NCBI RefSeq assembly: GCF_046773475.1
Contig: NZ_CP177239.1
Span: 1,240,001 to 1,304,000 of the forward strand
Origin: Nitratireductor aquimarinus
Lineage (GTDB): Bacteria; Pseudomonadota; Alphaproteobacteria; Rhizobiales; Rhizobiaceae
Direction of reading: 5' to 3'
Length of the DNA: 64,000 bases
Under the pieces are notes generated by a model that made no database searches, was not told the DNA's origin, and was given only the letters and a program-made list of their open reading frames with translations. Each line of letters opens with the position of its first letter. Position 1 is the first letter of the stretch. This document shows, piece after piece, positions 30,928-40,825 of the stretch. Both the position numbers and the translations under genes were made by a program.

Positions 30928-33180
30928 ATGTCTGAGAATATCCAGACGATGCTGGCGACGCAGGCGGGCCTCGCCTGGTGGATCGCAGCTGGCGGCCTTC
31001 TTGGCTGTCTTGCGCTGGCCTATTGCCTGTTTCGCATGCGCTCACTCTATCGCGCGGTTCGTGACGAGCAGGTGAACCATCAGGAGCTGATCGACAATCT
31101 TTCCGAGGGCATCTACCGCTCGCTGCCCAACGGTCGCCAGCTGAGCGCCAACCCGGCGCTCGTACGCCTCAATGGCTATGACAGCGAAGCCGAGCTCCTG
31201 GCCGGCGTCACGGATATTGGCAGCGAATGGTATGTGGACCCGGCCCGCCGCGACGCGTTTCGCGCGGAGCTGGAGAAGAACGGCAAGGTCGAGAACTTCA
31301 TCTCGGAGATCTATCGCCACAAGACGCGCGAGCGCATCTGGATCAGTGAATCGGCGCGTCTCGTGCGCGACCGCCGCACCGGCAAACCGCTCTATTATGA
31401 AGGATCGGTCCGCGAGATCACCGAAACCGTGAAGCGCCTGCGACTGCAGGACATGTTCGAAAAGCTGACATCGCAGCTTCCCGGCGGCCTGTTCCAGATG
31501 CTGCGGCGTAATGGCGGCCGGTTTTCCGTACTCTACACCTCGCGCGGTTTCCGTGATCTGCTCGGTTATGAGTATAATGCGGTGCCCGGCGACCCCAATT
31601 CGATCCTCCACATGGTGCATGCTGAAGACCGCGCACGGTATCTGGAGACGCTGCGCCAATCGGGCATGAACCTCTCCGCCTGGGAGTGCGAGTTCCGCCT
31701 GCATGCCGTCGATGGTTCGGAGAAATGGCTGCGCGTCGCCGCGATGCCCGAAAGCACCGAGGACGGCATCGTCTGGCACGGCTACCTCTCCGACACGTCT
31801 GCGCGCAGAAAAAACGAGCTCGAAATCGAGCGGCTTGCCTTCTTTGATCCGCTAACGGGCCTTCCCAACCGCCGCTGCCTTTTTGATGCGGTCGGCAAAC
31901 AGATGGAGGCATGCAGCAGGAACGGCAATCGCGGCGCGATCCTCTTCATCGACCTCGACAATTTCAAGACGCTCAATGACACGATGGGGCACGATGTCGG
32001 CGACATCTTCCTCAAGCAGGTCGCCACGCGCCTGCAGGCAGCCGTCGCCCCGGGCGACACGGTCGGGCGTATCGGCGGCGACGAGTTCGTCATCGTCCTC
32101 TCTCTGAGCGATACCACCGCCGCCAGCGCCACGCGCAACGCGATTGTGGCGGCCAACCGTGTGCTTGCCGCCCTGCGCCAGGAGTTTACGCTTGGGCAGA
32201 TGACCCATCGCACCTCCGCAAGCGTTGGCGTGCTCGTTTTCGATGGCAGCGAGCGCGGTCCCGAAGTTTTGATGAAGAATGCCGACATGGCCATGTATCA
32301 GGCCAAGAGTTCGGGCCGGAACAATGTCGCGCTGTTCGACCCGCGCGTTCTGCAAAAGGAGCGCAAACGCTTCCGCCTCCTGAGCGACATGCGCGGCGCG
32401 CTGGTAGAGAACAATCTGGAGCTCCACTACCAGCCGCAGGTGAACATGGCGGGGCATGTGGTGGGGGCCGAGGCGCTGTTGCGCTGGAACCACGCCGATC
32501 ACGGCGCCCTGTCGCCAAGCGATTTCGTGGGACTGGCCGAACAGCACGGTCTCTCGGAGCTTCTGGGCCGCGGTGTCATCGAAACCAGTGTTCGAACCCT
32601 GGCTGAATGGAAGAAGAACCCGCGGCTGGAAGGGCTGCGCATGGCGGTGAACATCAGCCTCAAATCGCTGCGCGATCCGGATTTCGTCGCCTTCCTGCAT
32701 GACCGGCTGGAAGAGCATGGGCTCAATCCGCAGCTTCTAACACTGGAGATGACGGAGCGTGTACTGACCAGCGACCAGATGCAGATCCAGCGCCGCATGA
32801 ACGAGCTGAAGGCGCTTGGCGTGCGGCTATCGCTGGACGATTTCGGAACCGGCTATTCCTCCATCGCCTATCTGAAGAAACTGCCTTTCGACGAATTGAA
32901 GGTGGATGGCAGCTTCATCGCCGATATCGAAGCGAGCGAAAACAACCGCGCACTGGTGCAGAGCATGCTCGACATGGCCTCCACGCTCGGCCTTTCGGCC
33001 GTGGCGGAGCATGTTCAGACGGCCCGGCAGGAAGCGCTTCTGAAAGCATCCGGCTGCGCCTTCTTCCAGGGCTGGCTCTACGGGCGCGCCATGACGGGCG
33101 AGGACTTTGCCAGGTTCGTTCTCGACCGCAACCCCACCTCCATTCTGCGCTTTCCCGGCTCCACCCGGCAGGGCGCATAA
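30928..33180 (+). CDS. Membrane PAS-GGDEF-EAL cyclic-di-GMP signalling protein
   Basis: A 750 aa protein: one transmembrane helix (WWIAAGGLLGCLALAYCLF, about 16-34) and two PAS-like sensor modules (about 50-165 and 175-295). The diguanylate cyclase domain has an intact GGDEF motif (RIGGDEFVIV, about 379-388), and the phosphodiesterase domain has an intact EAL (AEALLRW at about 513) and DDFGTGYSS (about 636). Both active sites look complete, so it could make or degrade c-di-GMP. The signal is unknown. It is a single gene followed by a terminator. Confidence 0.93.
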   Translation: MSENIQTMLATQAGLAWWIAAGGLLGCLALAYCLFRMRSLYRAVRDEQVNHQELIDNLSEGIYRSLPNGRQLSANPALVRLNGYDSEAELLAGVTDIGSEWYVDPARRDAFRAELEKNGKVENFISEIYRHKTRERIWISESARLVRDRRTGKPLYYEGSVREITETVKRLRLQDMFEKLTSQLPGGLFQMLRRNGGRFSVLYTSRGFRDLLGYEYNAVPGDPNSILHMVHAEDRARYLETLRQSGMNLSAWECEFRLHAVDGSEKWLRVAAMPESTEDGIVWHGYLSDTSARRKNELEIERLAFFDPLTGLPNRRCLFDAVGKQMEACSRNGNRGAILFIDLDNFKTLNDTMGHDVGDIFLKQVATRLQAAVAPGDTVGRIGGDEFVIVLSLSDTTAASATRNAIVAANRVLAALRQEFTLGQMTHRTSASVGVLVFDGSERGPEVLMKNADMAMYQAKSSGRNNVALFDPRVLQKERKRFRLLSDMRGALVENNLELHYQPQVNMAGHVVGAEALLRWNHADHGALSPSDFVGLAEQHGLSELLGRGVIETSVRTLAEWKKNPRLEGLRMAVNISLKSLRDPDFVAFLHDRLEEHGLNPQLLTLEMTERVLTSDQMQIQRRMNELKALGVRLSLDDFGTGYSSIAYLKKLPFDELKVDGSFIADIEASENNRALVQSMLDMASTLGLSAVAEHVQTARQEALLKASGCAFFQGWLYGRAMTGEDFARFVLDRNPTSILRFPGSTRQGA

Positions 33181-33181
33181 A

Positions 33182-33207
33182 AAAACCGGGGCCTGAGCCC
33201 CGGTTTT
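33182..33207. terminator. Bidirectional intrinsic terminator
   Basis: AAAACCGGGGC (33182-33192) and GCCCCGGTTTT (33197-33207) form an 11-bp stem with the tetraloop CTGA. It sits between the convergent PAS-GGDEF-EAL gene and ndk. Confidence 0.9.
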
Positions 33208-33238
33208 CAAACTGGTGGTTCGTGATGAACCCTCAGAA

Positions 33239-33661
33239 TTAGCCGACGATCTCGAGATCGGAGAACCAGTAACGGATCTCTTCAGCAGCCGTTTCCGGAG
33301 CATCGGAACCGTGGACGGAGTTTTCGCCGATCGAAGTGGCGAATTCCTTGCGGATGGTGCCCTCGTCAGCGTCTGCCGGGTTGGTGGCGCCCATCACTTC
33401 GCGGTTCTTCAGGATTGCGTTCTCGCCTTCGAGAACCTGAACGACGGTCGGGCCGGAAGACATGAACTCGCACAGTTCGTCAAAGAACGGACGCTCTTTG
33501 TGAACGGCGTAGAAGCCTTCTGCCTGACGGCGGCTCATCCACACGCGCTTGGAAGCGACGACGCGCAGGCCGGCGTCCTCGAGCTTCTTGGTGATTGCGC
33601 CGGTCAGGTTGCGCTTCGTTGCGTCCGGCTTGATCATAGAGAAAGTGCGTTCGATCGCCAT
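33239..33661 (-). CDS. ndk: Nucleoside diphosphate kinase
   Basis: A 140 aa enzyme that balances nucleoside triphosphate pools. The start is MAIERTFSMIKPDATKRN, and the active-site histidine His117 is in the signature NSVHGSDAPETA. Normal length. Monocistronic. Confidence 0.97.
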   Translation of the reverse strand: MAIERTFSMIKPDATKRNLTGAITKKLEDAGLRVVASKRVWMSRRQAEGFYAVHKERPFFDELCEFMSSGPTVVQVLEGENAILKNREVMGATNPADADEGTIRKEFATSIGENSVHGSDAPETAAEEIRYWFSDLEIVG

Positions 33662-33842
33662 GGTCTGTCCTTCGATTGTCTGGATTTAGGGCCTTGGCCC
33701 ATGTTTGAAGATGGCGCGGTCTATAACCGGCCAGAGCCCACATGGGAAGGGCCAACGCCGCCTTGCATGATTTCAGCCCGCTGAACGGCGGTTTTCACAC
33801 CCGATCCGTTATCTCTCCTTCATCGAAACGCGCCGACGCCGC

Positions 33843-34532
33843 TCATGCAGCCGGCACGCGACGGCCCAGACCGTCATGCAGCTCCAGACACCGCTCGAAC
33901 CAGTGTGCGACGGGATCGTCCTCCACGATGAAAGGGAACGGCGATATGACGCGCGCCCACTGGAAAACGCCGGCCACGATATAATCGGCGAAGAGCGGTC
34001 CCTCCCCGCCCAGGAATGGTTGCCGCTTGACCACGGCGCGCAGCGGCACGAGCGCATCGCGAAACGCTTCAAGCCGCTCCTCGCGCCCCCGGGCGACATC
34101 CTCGAGCGCACCACCGAAGCGCGCCTCGCGGGTCTGGCGGAAATAGGCCTGGTCATCTTCTTCCAGAGCCGCGTGTATCTCCGGCAGAAGAGACGCGCCG
34201 ACGAACGGGACAAGCGTTGCATTGGCCCATTTCTCGATGAAACGGGACAGCACCACGCCGCCCTCTCCGCCAAACAGGCTTGGCCGGTCCGGGTAGGCTT
34301 CTTCCAGATGGAGCGCGATGGCGAAGGAATCGCCGACCAGCGTTTCGCCATCCCGGATCAGCGGAACCGTTTTCGTGGCCCCGCCCTCGATTGCGCCGAT
34401 CTGCGTGAAGGGCACTGGTACGGTCGTGAAATCGCGTCCCTTATGCGCCAGAGCAAACGCCACTTTCCAGCAATGCGGGCTGAAAGGACGCGCTGCATCC
34501 ACGCCCACCAGTTCATAAAGTGTAATGGTCAC
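33843..34532 (-). CDS. Glutathione S-transferase family protein
   Basis: A 229 aa protein with an N-terminal thioredoxin-like fold (ITLYELVGVDAARPFSPHCW, then KVPLIRDGETLVGDSFAIAL after residue 50, the GSH-binding SDS/SFA-type turn) and a C-terminal all-helical domain. The substrate is not known. A Ser (FSPHCW) takes the usual catalytic position. Confidence 0.85.
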   Translation of the reverse strand: MTITLYELVGVDAARPFSPHCWKVAFALAHKGRDFTTVPVPFTQIGAIEGGATKTVPLIRDGETLVGDSFAIALHLEEAYPDRPSLFGGEGGVVLSRFIEKWANATLVPFVGASLLPEIHAALEEDDQAYFRQTREARFGGALEDVARGREERLEAFRDALVPLRAVVKRQPFLGGEGPLFADYIVAGVFQWARVISPFPFIVEDDPVAHWFERCLELHDGLGRRVPAA

Positions 34533-34646
34533 AACTCGTCCTCTCGATTGCGATTGGCGCTGTCAGGTGCGAGAGGATTTCATAATCCGTTCGCCATGCA
34601 ATACGCTGGGGCGAGATTCTCTTGTTCCAGCCTCCCGGACAAAGCA

Positions 34647-35159
34647 ATGAAACAGCAATTTCAAATGTTGGCCGCCTACAATCTCTGGGCCAACGCCCGG
34701 ATCTACGATGCAGCCGAGACGCTGGACCCCGACGCGCTTGATCGCGATATCGGCCTCTACTTCAAATCGCTGCTCAGAACCCTCAATCACATTCTGGTGG
34801 GCGACCTGATCTGGATGAAGCGCTTCACCGGCGAAGGCGCATCCCCCGGTGCGCTCGACACCATCCTGCACAGCGCGCTGCCCGCCCTGCGGATTGCCCG
34901 TGACGACGAAGACAAACGCATTGTGGAATGGATCGATAGTCTGGACGAGGCTGCGTTTTCAGGACGTTTTACCTATGTGACCGTTACGGATGTTCGCACG
35001 GTTTCACAGCGTCTTGCGCCCGCACTTGTGCATTTCTTCAATCACCAGACGCATCATCGCGGTCAGGCGCATGCCGCATTGTCGATACTGGGCGTGGAAG
35101 CACCGTCACTGGATCTCATATATTTCCACCGCACAAAAGACGGAGCAAGGTTCGCCTGA
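34647..35159 (+). CDS. DinB family protein
   Basis: A 170 aa four-helix-bundle protein with the metal-binding histidine pattern of DinB/YfiT proteins: LLRTLNHILVGDLIWM near residue 45 and HFFNHQTHHRGQAHA near 130. It starts MKQQFQMLAAYNLWANARIY, a common DinB opening, which fixes ATG 34647. Members include thiol transferases and uncharacterised stress genes; the role here is unknown. Confidence 0.85.
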   Translation: MKQQFQMLAAYNLWANARIYDAAETLDPDALDRDIGLYFKSLLRTLNHILVGDLIWMKRFTGEGASPGALDTILHSALPALRIARDDEDKRIVEWIDSLDEAAFSGRFTYVTVTDVRTVSQRLAPALVHFFNHQTHHRGQAHAALSILGVEAPSLDLIYFHRTKDGARFA

Positions 35160-35319
35160 CAAGCGACCACTCATTACAGACTTAAAGCAATAAAATTGAT
35201 TATATATTTCACAAACTTCGACTCTACAATTAAACCTTCAACCCAATAGTACCCTTCACTTTTTCATATTGCCCCTACCATCCTTGAATGGACGAAAGCC
35301 GCCATCAAGGAGGAGAACC

Positions 35320-35961
35320 ATGAACAAAGTGCAGAATGGAATTCTCGCAGGCGTGGCCAGCGGGGTCATTGCATTGGCCATGATCACCCCAAGTCAGGCG
35401 ATTGATGTCAGCGTCGGCGGCATCTCCGCATCGGTAGATACGGATAACGGCCTTGGCGCCAGCGTCGGTGTGGATCAGGGCGGCACAAGCGCCGGTGTGG
35501 GCGCGTCAGTGGGCGGTGGCAGTGTGGCAGGCGTTGACGCCAATGCCTCTGTCGGCGGCGCGGCGAGCGTCTCCAGCAGCACGAGCGTGGGCGGAAGCGG
35601 CGGCGTGGTCGATTCCGGCACGACGGCTTCCCTCGGCGGCACCGGCGGCGTGAATGCCGGTGTCGACGCCAATATTGGCGGCGGCGGTGGCGGGATTGGT
35701 GTTGGCGTTGGTGTCGGCATTGGCCCGGGCGGCACAGGAACGCCCGGCACAGGAACACCCCGCGCGGGACGACCGGGCAGCACCAATACCGGCATTTTCA
35801 GCAGCGGCAACAATATCGGCCAGCGCGCGCTGAGCAGCATGAGCAATCAGCAGATCGCCGTCTATCGCAAACGCTGCGTCAGCATTCTGCGTGATCCGAA
35901 CGCCTGGGATTATGCGCTGGTGCAGATGTGCAAGGCGCTTCGCCAGGCTGCGGCCCGCTAG
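35320..35961 (+). CDS. Exported glycine/valine-rich repeat protein
   Basis: A 213 aa protein with a signal peptide (MNKVQNGILAGVASGVIALA, then MITPSQA). A long Gly/Val/Ser/Ala repeat region (about 30-160; phrases like GVDANASVGG and GVGVGVGIGPGG) is followed by a short conserved-looking C-terminal domain (SNQQIAVYRKRCVSILRDPN, about 184-203) with two Cys. AAGGAGGAG precedes ATG 35320. The repeat part may be extended or amyloid-like; its role is unknown. An AT-rich 160-bp gap lies upstream. Confidence 0.8.
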   Translation: MNKVQNGILAGVASGVIALAMITPSQAIDVSVGGISASVDTDNGLGASVGVDQGGTSAGVGASVGGGSVAGVDANASVGGAASVSSSTSVGGSGGVVDSGTTASLGGTGGVNAGVDANIGGGGGGIGVGVGVGIGPGGTGTPGTGTPRAGRPGSTNTGIFSSGNNIGQRALSSMSNQQIAVYRKRCVSILRDPNAWDYALVQMCKALRQAAAR

Positions 35962-36128
35962 GGTCAGAACCCGTTAATATGGCTGCAACAGGGGCTCCGC
36001 GTGCGGCCTAAATTCCATGGGCCACACCTGTCTGCTTTTGGCAACACTGAGGCGGTTCTGTTGCGTCAAGTCAGCTGCTTTTACAGTGACGTCTTGCCAG
36101 CCAGACGGCGAACCGTCAAAACGCCGTC

Positions 36129-38006
36129 ATGTTGACGATTTCAAACCTTTCGCTGCGCATTGCCGGCCGCCTTCTGATCGACCAGGCATCGCTCTCCCTC
36201 CCCGCTGGCACCAAGGCGGGCATTGTCGGCCGCAATGGCACCGGCAAGACGACCCTTTTCCGCGCCATCACCGGAGACCTTGCCTCCGAGTCCGGCACGA
36301 TCAGCCTGCCCAGGGGCATGCGCATCGGCCAGGTTGCGCAGGAAGCGCCGGGGACGGAAGAGCCGCTGATCGACATCGTTCTGCGTGCAGACACCGAACG
36401 CGAAGCGCTTCTGGCCGAGGCACAGACGGCAACCGACGCGCATCGCATCGCCGAGATCCAGACCCGGCTGACCGATATCGACGCCCACTCGGCGGAAGCG
36501 CGGGCAGCCGCGATCCTTTCCGGCCTGGGTTTCGACGCCGAAGCGCAGAAGCGCCCGGCCTCGTCGTTTTCCGGCGGCTGGCGCATGCGCGTGGCGCTGG
36601 CGGCGGTTCTCTTCACCCAGCCCGATCTTCTGTTGCTCGACGAACCGACCAACTATCTGGATCTGGAAGGCACGCTGTGGCTCGAGAACTATCTCTCGCG
36701 CTATCCGCATACCGTGCTCCTCATCAGCCATGATCGCGACCTGCTCAACCGGGCGGTCTCGTCCATCGTGCATCTGGAACACAAGAAGCTGACGTTCTGG
36801 CGCGGCGGCTACGACCAGTTCGCCAAGCAGTATGCCGAGAAGGCGGAGCTGCAGGAGAAGATGCGCGTCAAGCAGGACGCCCAGCGCAAGCACATGCAGG
36901 CCTTTGTCGACCGCTTCCGCTACAAGGCGTCGAAGGCGCGCCAGGCGCAGTCGCGCCTGAAGGCGCTGGAGCGCATGTCGCCCATGGCCGCCGTGCTGAA
37001 CGAGACGGTGTTGCCTTTCCGTTTTCCCAATCCGGAGAAGGCCGTCGCCTCCCCGATCATCGCCCTTGATGGCGGAACGGTCGGCTACACGCCCGGCAAA
37101 CCCGTTCTGCGTGGGCTCACGCTGCGCATCGACAATGATGACCGGATCGCGCTTCTCGGCTCCAACGGCAACGGCAAATCGACCTTCGCCAAACTGATCG
37201 CCGACCGGCTCACGCTCGAAAAGGGCACCAAGACCGTCGCGCCGGGGCTGAAGGTTTCGATCTTCGCGCAGCACCAGCTCGACGATCTGCGTCCCGATGA
37301 AGACGCCTATCAGCATCTGCGCCGGCTGATGCCGGATGCACCGGAGGCGAAGGTGCGGGCGCGGGTCGCGCAGTTCGGCCTGACGACGGAAAAGATGTCG
37401 ACGCCGGCGCGCGATCTGTCGGGTGGCGAGAAGGCGCGGCTTCTGATGGGGCTTGCCACATTCGAGGCCCCGCACCTGCTCATCCTCGACGAACCGACCA
37501 ACCATCTAGACATCGACAGCCGTGAAGCGCTGGTCGAGGCGCTCAACATGTTCGAGGGCGCGGTGATCCTCATCAGCCATGACCGGCACCTGATCGAGGC
37601 CACGGCCGACCGGCTGTGGATCGTGGGCGGCGGGACCGTATCGCCTTTCGACGGCGACATGGACGATTACCGCAGCCAGATGACCGGAGGCGCGAGCCGC
37701 AACCGGGAAAAGCGGGAAAGCGACAAGGCCTCCAAGGCCGACAAGCGCAAGGAGGCTGCGCGCAAGCGCGCCGCTCTCGAGCCCTTGTCCAAGGAGATCA
37801 AGGCGACCGAGGGACTGATCGACCGAACGCGCAAGCGGATCGAAGCCATTGAGGCGCGGCTTGCCGATACAAGCCTCTACGACAAGGAGCCGGAAAAGGT
37901 CTCTTCGCTCGCCAAGGAGCGTTCGGACCTTGCCGACATGCTTTCAAAGCATGAAGATCGCTGGCTGACGCTTTCCACCGAGTATGAGGAGGAAATGGCC
38001 TCGTGA
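36129..38006 (+). CDS. ABC-F family ATP-binding protein (Uup/EttA-like)
   Basis: A 625 aa soluble protein with two ABC cassettes. Walker A: GRNGTGKTT (about 35) and GSNGNGKST (about 345). Signatures: SFSGGWRMRV and LSGGEKARLL. Walker B: LLLDEPTNYLD and LILDEPTNHLD. Between them is the ABC-F linker (KQDAQRKHMQAFVDRFRYKA). A C-terminal coiled coil (about 540-620) resembles Uup. ABC-F proteins act on the ribosome or on DNA intermediates. The stop overlaps the HAD gene by 4 nt. Confidence 0.92.
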   Translation: MLTISNLSLRIAGRLLIDQASLSLPAGTKAGIVGRNGTGKTTLFRAITGDLASESGTISLPRGMRIGQVAQEAPGTEEPLIDIVLRADTEREALLAEAQTATDAHRIAEIQTRLTDIDAHSAEARAAAILSGLGFDAEAQKRPASSFSGGWRMRVALAAVLFTQPDLLLLDEPTNYLDLEGTLWLENYLSRYPHTVLLISHDRDLLNRAVSSIVHLEHKKLTFWRGGYDQFAKQYAEKAELQEKMRVKQDAQRKHMQAFVDRFRYKASKARQAQSRLKALERMSPMAAVLNETVLPFRFPNPEKAVASPIIALDGGTVGYTPGKPVLRGLTLRIDNDDRIALLGSNGNGKSTFAKLIADRLTLEKGTKTVAPGLKVSIFAQHQLDDLRPDEDAYQHLRRLMPDAPEAKVRARVAQFGLTTEKMSTPARDLSGGEKARLLMGLATFEAPHLLILDEPTNHLDIDSREALVEALNMFEGAVILISHDRHLIEATADRLWIVGGGTVSPFDGDMDDYRSQMTGGASRNREKRESDKASKADKRKEAARKRAALEPLSKEIKATEGLIDRTRKRIEAIEARLADTSLYDKEPEKVSSLAKERSDLADMLSKHEDRWLTLSTEYEEEMAS

Positions 38007-38701
38007 CACGCGCGCTTACCATCGGCTTCGATGCGGATGACACGCTCTGGCAGAATGAGCGCTTCTTCCGCATAACCGAAGCGCGCTTCGCCGAACTGCT
38101 TGGCGACTATGCCGATCCCGATCACCTGACGGAGCGGCTTCTCGATGCCGAGAAGCGCAATCTCGGAAAGTATGGTTTCGGCATCAAGGGCTTTACCCTG
38201 TCGATGATCGAAACCGCGATCGAGGTGACCGGGGGCCGTGTGCCGGTGGCGACCATTCAAAACATTCTCGACGCGGGGCGCGAGATGCTCGACCACCCGG
38301 TCGAGACCCTGCCCCATGCCCGCGAGGCGCTGGAGCGGCTTGTCGGTCGGCACCGGCTGGTGCTGATCACCAAGGGCGACCTCTTCGATCAGGAGCGCAA
38401 GCTGGCGGCTTCGGGTCTCGGCGACTGGTTCGACGCGGTCGAGATCGTCAGCGACAAATCACGCACGACCTATGAGCGGGTTTTTGCGGCCCATGGCGAT
38501 GGCCCCGAACACGCGATGATGATCGGCAATTCGCTGAAGTCCGATGTGATTCCGGCCATTGAGGCCGGTTCGTGGGGTGTTTTCGTGCCGCATGACCTCA
38601 CCTGGTCGCACGAGCATGCGGAAGCGCCGGAAGACGCGCCGCGCTTTCGCGAGATCGCGCATCTGGGCGAACTGGAAGAATTGCTCGCGGAGATCGGTTA
38701 G
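38003..38701 (+). CDS. HAD-family hydrolase
   Basis: A 232 aa phosphatase-like protein. Motif I is IGFDADDTLW (Asp nucleophile), motif II LVLITKGD, and the C-terminal motif is MIGNSLKSDVIPAIEAG. The substrate is unknown. It is coupled to the ABC-F gene by a 4-nt overlap. Confidence 0.88.
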   Translation: MTRALTIGFDADDTLWQNERFFRITEARFAELLGDYADPDHLTERLLDAEKRNLGKYGFGIKGFTLSMIETAIEVTGGRVPVATIQNILDAGREMLDHPVETLPHAREALERLVGRHRLVLITKGDLFDQERKLAASGLGDWFDAVEIVSDKSRTTYERVFAAHGDGPEHAMMIGNSLKSDVIPAIEAGSWGVFVPHDLTWSHEHAEAPEDAPRFREIAHLGELEELLAEIG

Positions 38702-38751
38702 AGCGCCGTGCGTCCATTCGGGCGCACAAAGGGCACTCTAACCTCTTGAAT

Positions 38752-38798
38752 CCACGCATCGTGCTTTCCGAAAATCGACCCCGATTTTCGGCCGATGC
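38752..38798. repeat. Palindromic intergenic repeat of the Rhizobiales type
   Basis: Contains the inverted repeat CCGAAAATCG/CGATTTTCGG flanked by GCATCGTGC ... CGATGC. Elements of this form are scattered in Mesorhizobium and related genomes. It lies between convergent genes. Confidence 0.6.
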
Positions 38799-38826
38799 CT
38801 TAGCCCGGCTGAACATTCTGAAACGA

Positions 38827-38855
38827 AAAAGGGCTGCGCAAGGCAGCCCTTTTCG
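38827..38855. terminator. Intrinsic terminator between convergent genes
   Basis: AAAAAGGGCTGC and GCAGCCCTTTT form a stem with loop GCAAG, with A and T tracts on the outside. It serves the HAD gene and the leftward holC. Confidence 0.85.
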
Positions 38856-38883
38856 TATTGGTTCGACAAATGGACGGGAGGCC

Positions 38884-39330
38884 TCAGGCCTTCTTCTGCC
38901 AGCGCCGATCCGGCCCCTGCTGCCAGTAGGTGACGGCGTGGCCTGCCGATTTCAGCATCTTCCAGTGCTGGCGCGCGGCGTTGAGCTGGTCGGCATCGTG
39001 GCCATCGAACATGAGAACCGCACGTTCATAACCATCCACCGCGCCCGGATCCGCACCATCCACGAAAAATCGGATCTGCGCACCGTTTGGGTTGGCCGAC
39101 ACGTCGGTCAGAAGCACGGGCTGGTGTTCGGGATGCTCGTCCCGATCCGTGCCATGGGCGAGAAAGGCCTCCTCGCGCCATGTCCAAAGCCAGTTGTCGA
39201 GCGCCTCGCAGCGCTCCCGGCTTCCGGTCTGGATGGCCACCCTCCATCCCCTCTCGAGGCTTTTCTCCACCAGAGGAGGCAGCGCCTCCTCCAGCGTCGA
39301 TTCGGTGAGGTGATAGAAGAGAACGTCCAT
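38884..39330 (-). CDS. holC: DNA polymerase III chi subunit
   Basis: A 148 aa protein of the chi family, which links the clamp loader to SSB. Visible: MDVLFYHLTESTLEEALPPL, VEKSLERGWRVAIQTGSRER and DEHPEHQPVLLTD. It starts 4 nt after pepA ends, the usual pepA-holC pairing. Confidence 0.93.
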   Translation of the reverse strand: MDVLFYHLTESTLEEALPPLVEKSLERGWRVAIQTGSRERCEALDNWLWTWREEAFLAHGTDRDEHPEHQPVLLTDVSANPNGAQIRFFVDGADPGAVDGYERAVLMFDGHDADQLNAARQHWKMLKSAGHAVTYWQQGPDRRWQKKA

Positions 39331-39334
39331 CGAC

Positions 39335-40825
39335 CTATTCGTAGCTGTCGGCCACGAGGCGGTCGAGCAGACGCACGCCGTAGCCCGAGCCCCAGGAGCG
39401 GTTGATCTCGCTGAGCGGCGCGCCCATGGCGGTTCCGGCGATATCCAGATGCGCCCATGCGCCGTCCTTGACGAAACGCTGGAGGAACTGGGCGGCCGTG
39501 ATCGAGCCGGCCATGCGGCCGGACGAGTTCTTCATGTCGGCATTCTTCGAATCGATCAGCTTGTCGTATTCCTCGCCGAGCGGCATGCGCCACACCTTCT
39601 CGCCCGTCGTCTCGCCGGCGGCGGAGAGACGTTCGGCCAGCGTGTCGTCATTGCTGAAGAGACCCGCGCGGTGATGACCGAGCGCCACCATGATCGCGCC
39701 CGTCAGCGTGGCGAGATCGATCATGAACTGCGGCTTGTAGCGGTCATTGCAGTACCAGAGCACATCCGCGAGCACGAGACGGCCTTCCGCGTCCGTGTTG
39801 ATGACCTCAATGGTCTGACCGGACATGGAGGTGACGATGTCGCCGGGGCGCTGGGCATTGCCGTCGGGCATGTTTTCCACGAGGCCGATCATGCCGATGG
39901 CGTTGACCTTCGCCTTGCGGGCGGCCAGCGCATGCATGACGCCGACAACGGCAGCCGCACCGCCCATGTCGCCCTTCATCTCTTCCATGCCGCCTGCCGG
40001 CTTGATGGAAATGCCGCCTGTGTCGAAGACGACGCCTTTGCCGATGAAGGCGACCGGCTTGTCCTTGGACTTGCCGCCGTTCCACTCGATGACCGCCAGA
40101 CGCGGCGGACGCACGGAACCCTGCGCAACGCCGAGCAGCGAGCCCATGCCGAGCTTCTTCATCTCTTTTTCGGTGAGGATCTCGACCTTTGCGCCGAGCT
40201 TTTCGAGCTCCTTGGCCTTCGCGGCGAACTCGACCGGTCCCAGCACATTGGCGGGCTCATTGACGAGATCGCGGGCGACAAGAACGCCGTTCGCCACGGC
40301 CTCTGCCCGCACGAACGCCTTCTTGGCGGCGGACGGGTCAGCGCACTGAATGGTGATCTTGAGCTTCTTCGACGGCTTGTCATTGCCGTTGTCACGGCTC
40401 TTCGTCTTGTATTTGTCAAAACTGTAGGTGCGCAGCAGCATGCCGAGCGCGATATTGGCGGCATCCTCGGCGCTGACCTCGGCACCATCGAGATCGGCGA
40501 CAACGCTGACAGCATCGGCAGATTTCGCGGCGGCAAGGGCGGCGCCCCCGATCTTCACCCAGCTTTCCTCGCCGAGTTCGTCCGTCTTGCCTGCGCCGAT
40601 CGCGGTCAACCGGTCAAGATGCGAGCCGGCCGGCGCCAGAACCTCAACGCTCTTTGCCAGTTTCCCGGAAAAGCCGGACACCTCGAAGGCGCGCGCCAGA
40701 ACGCCTTCCGGATCGCAGGCCTTCGCATTGTCTCCCAGTCCGCCACCCTGCGAAGCCAGGACAATGGCGGTGCCCTTTTCGGGCATTGCGAACTTGGCGA
40801 AAGAGACGCTCGGTCTGTCGGTCAT
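39335..40825 (-). CDS. pepA: Leucyl aminopeptidase (M17)
   Basis: A 496 aa metallopeptidase removing N-terminal residues from peptides. M17 metal-site segments are VVFDTGGISIKPAGGMEEMK, GDMGGAAAV and the signature NTDAEGRLVLADVL. ATG 40825 (MTDRPSVSFAKF) gives the family length; the frame continues upstream antisense to lptF without meaning. It is divergent from lptF. Confidence 0.96.
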   Translation of the reverse strand: MTDRPSVSFAKFAMPEKGTAIVLASQGGGLGDNAKACDPEGVLARAFEVSGFSGKLAKSVEVLAPAGSHLDRLTAIGAGKTDELGEESWVKIGGAALAAAKSADAVSVVADLDGAEVSAEDAANIALGMLLRTYSFDKYKTKSRDNGNDKPSKKLKITIQCADPSAAKKAFVRAEAVANGVLVARDLVNEPANVLGPVEFAAKAKELEKLGAKVEILTEKEMKKLGMGSLLGVAQGSVRPPRLAVIEWNGGKSKDKPVAFIGKGVVFDTGGISIKPAGGMEEMKGDMGGAAAVVGVMHALAARKAKVNAIGMIGLVENMPDGNAQRPGDIVTSMSGQTIEVINTDAEGRLVLADVLWYCNDRYKPQFMIDLATLTGAIMVALGHHRAGLFSNDDTLAERLSAAGETTGEKVWRMPLGEEYDKLIDSKNADMKNSSGRMAGSITAAQFLQRFVKDGAWAHLDIAGTAMGAPLSEINRSWGSGYGVRLLDRLVADSYE

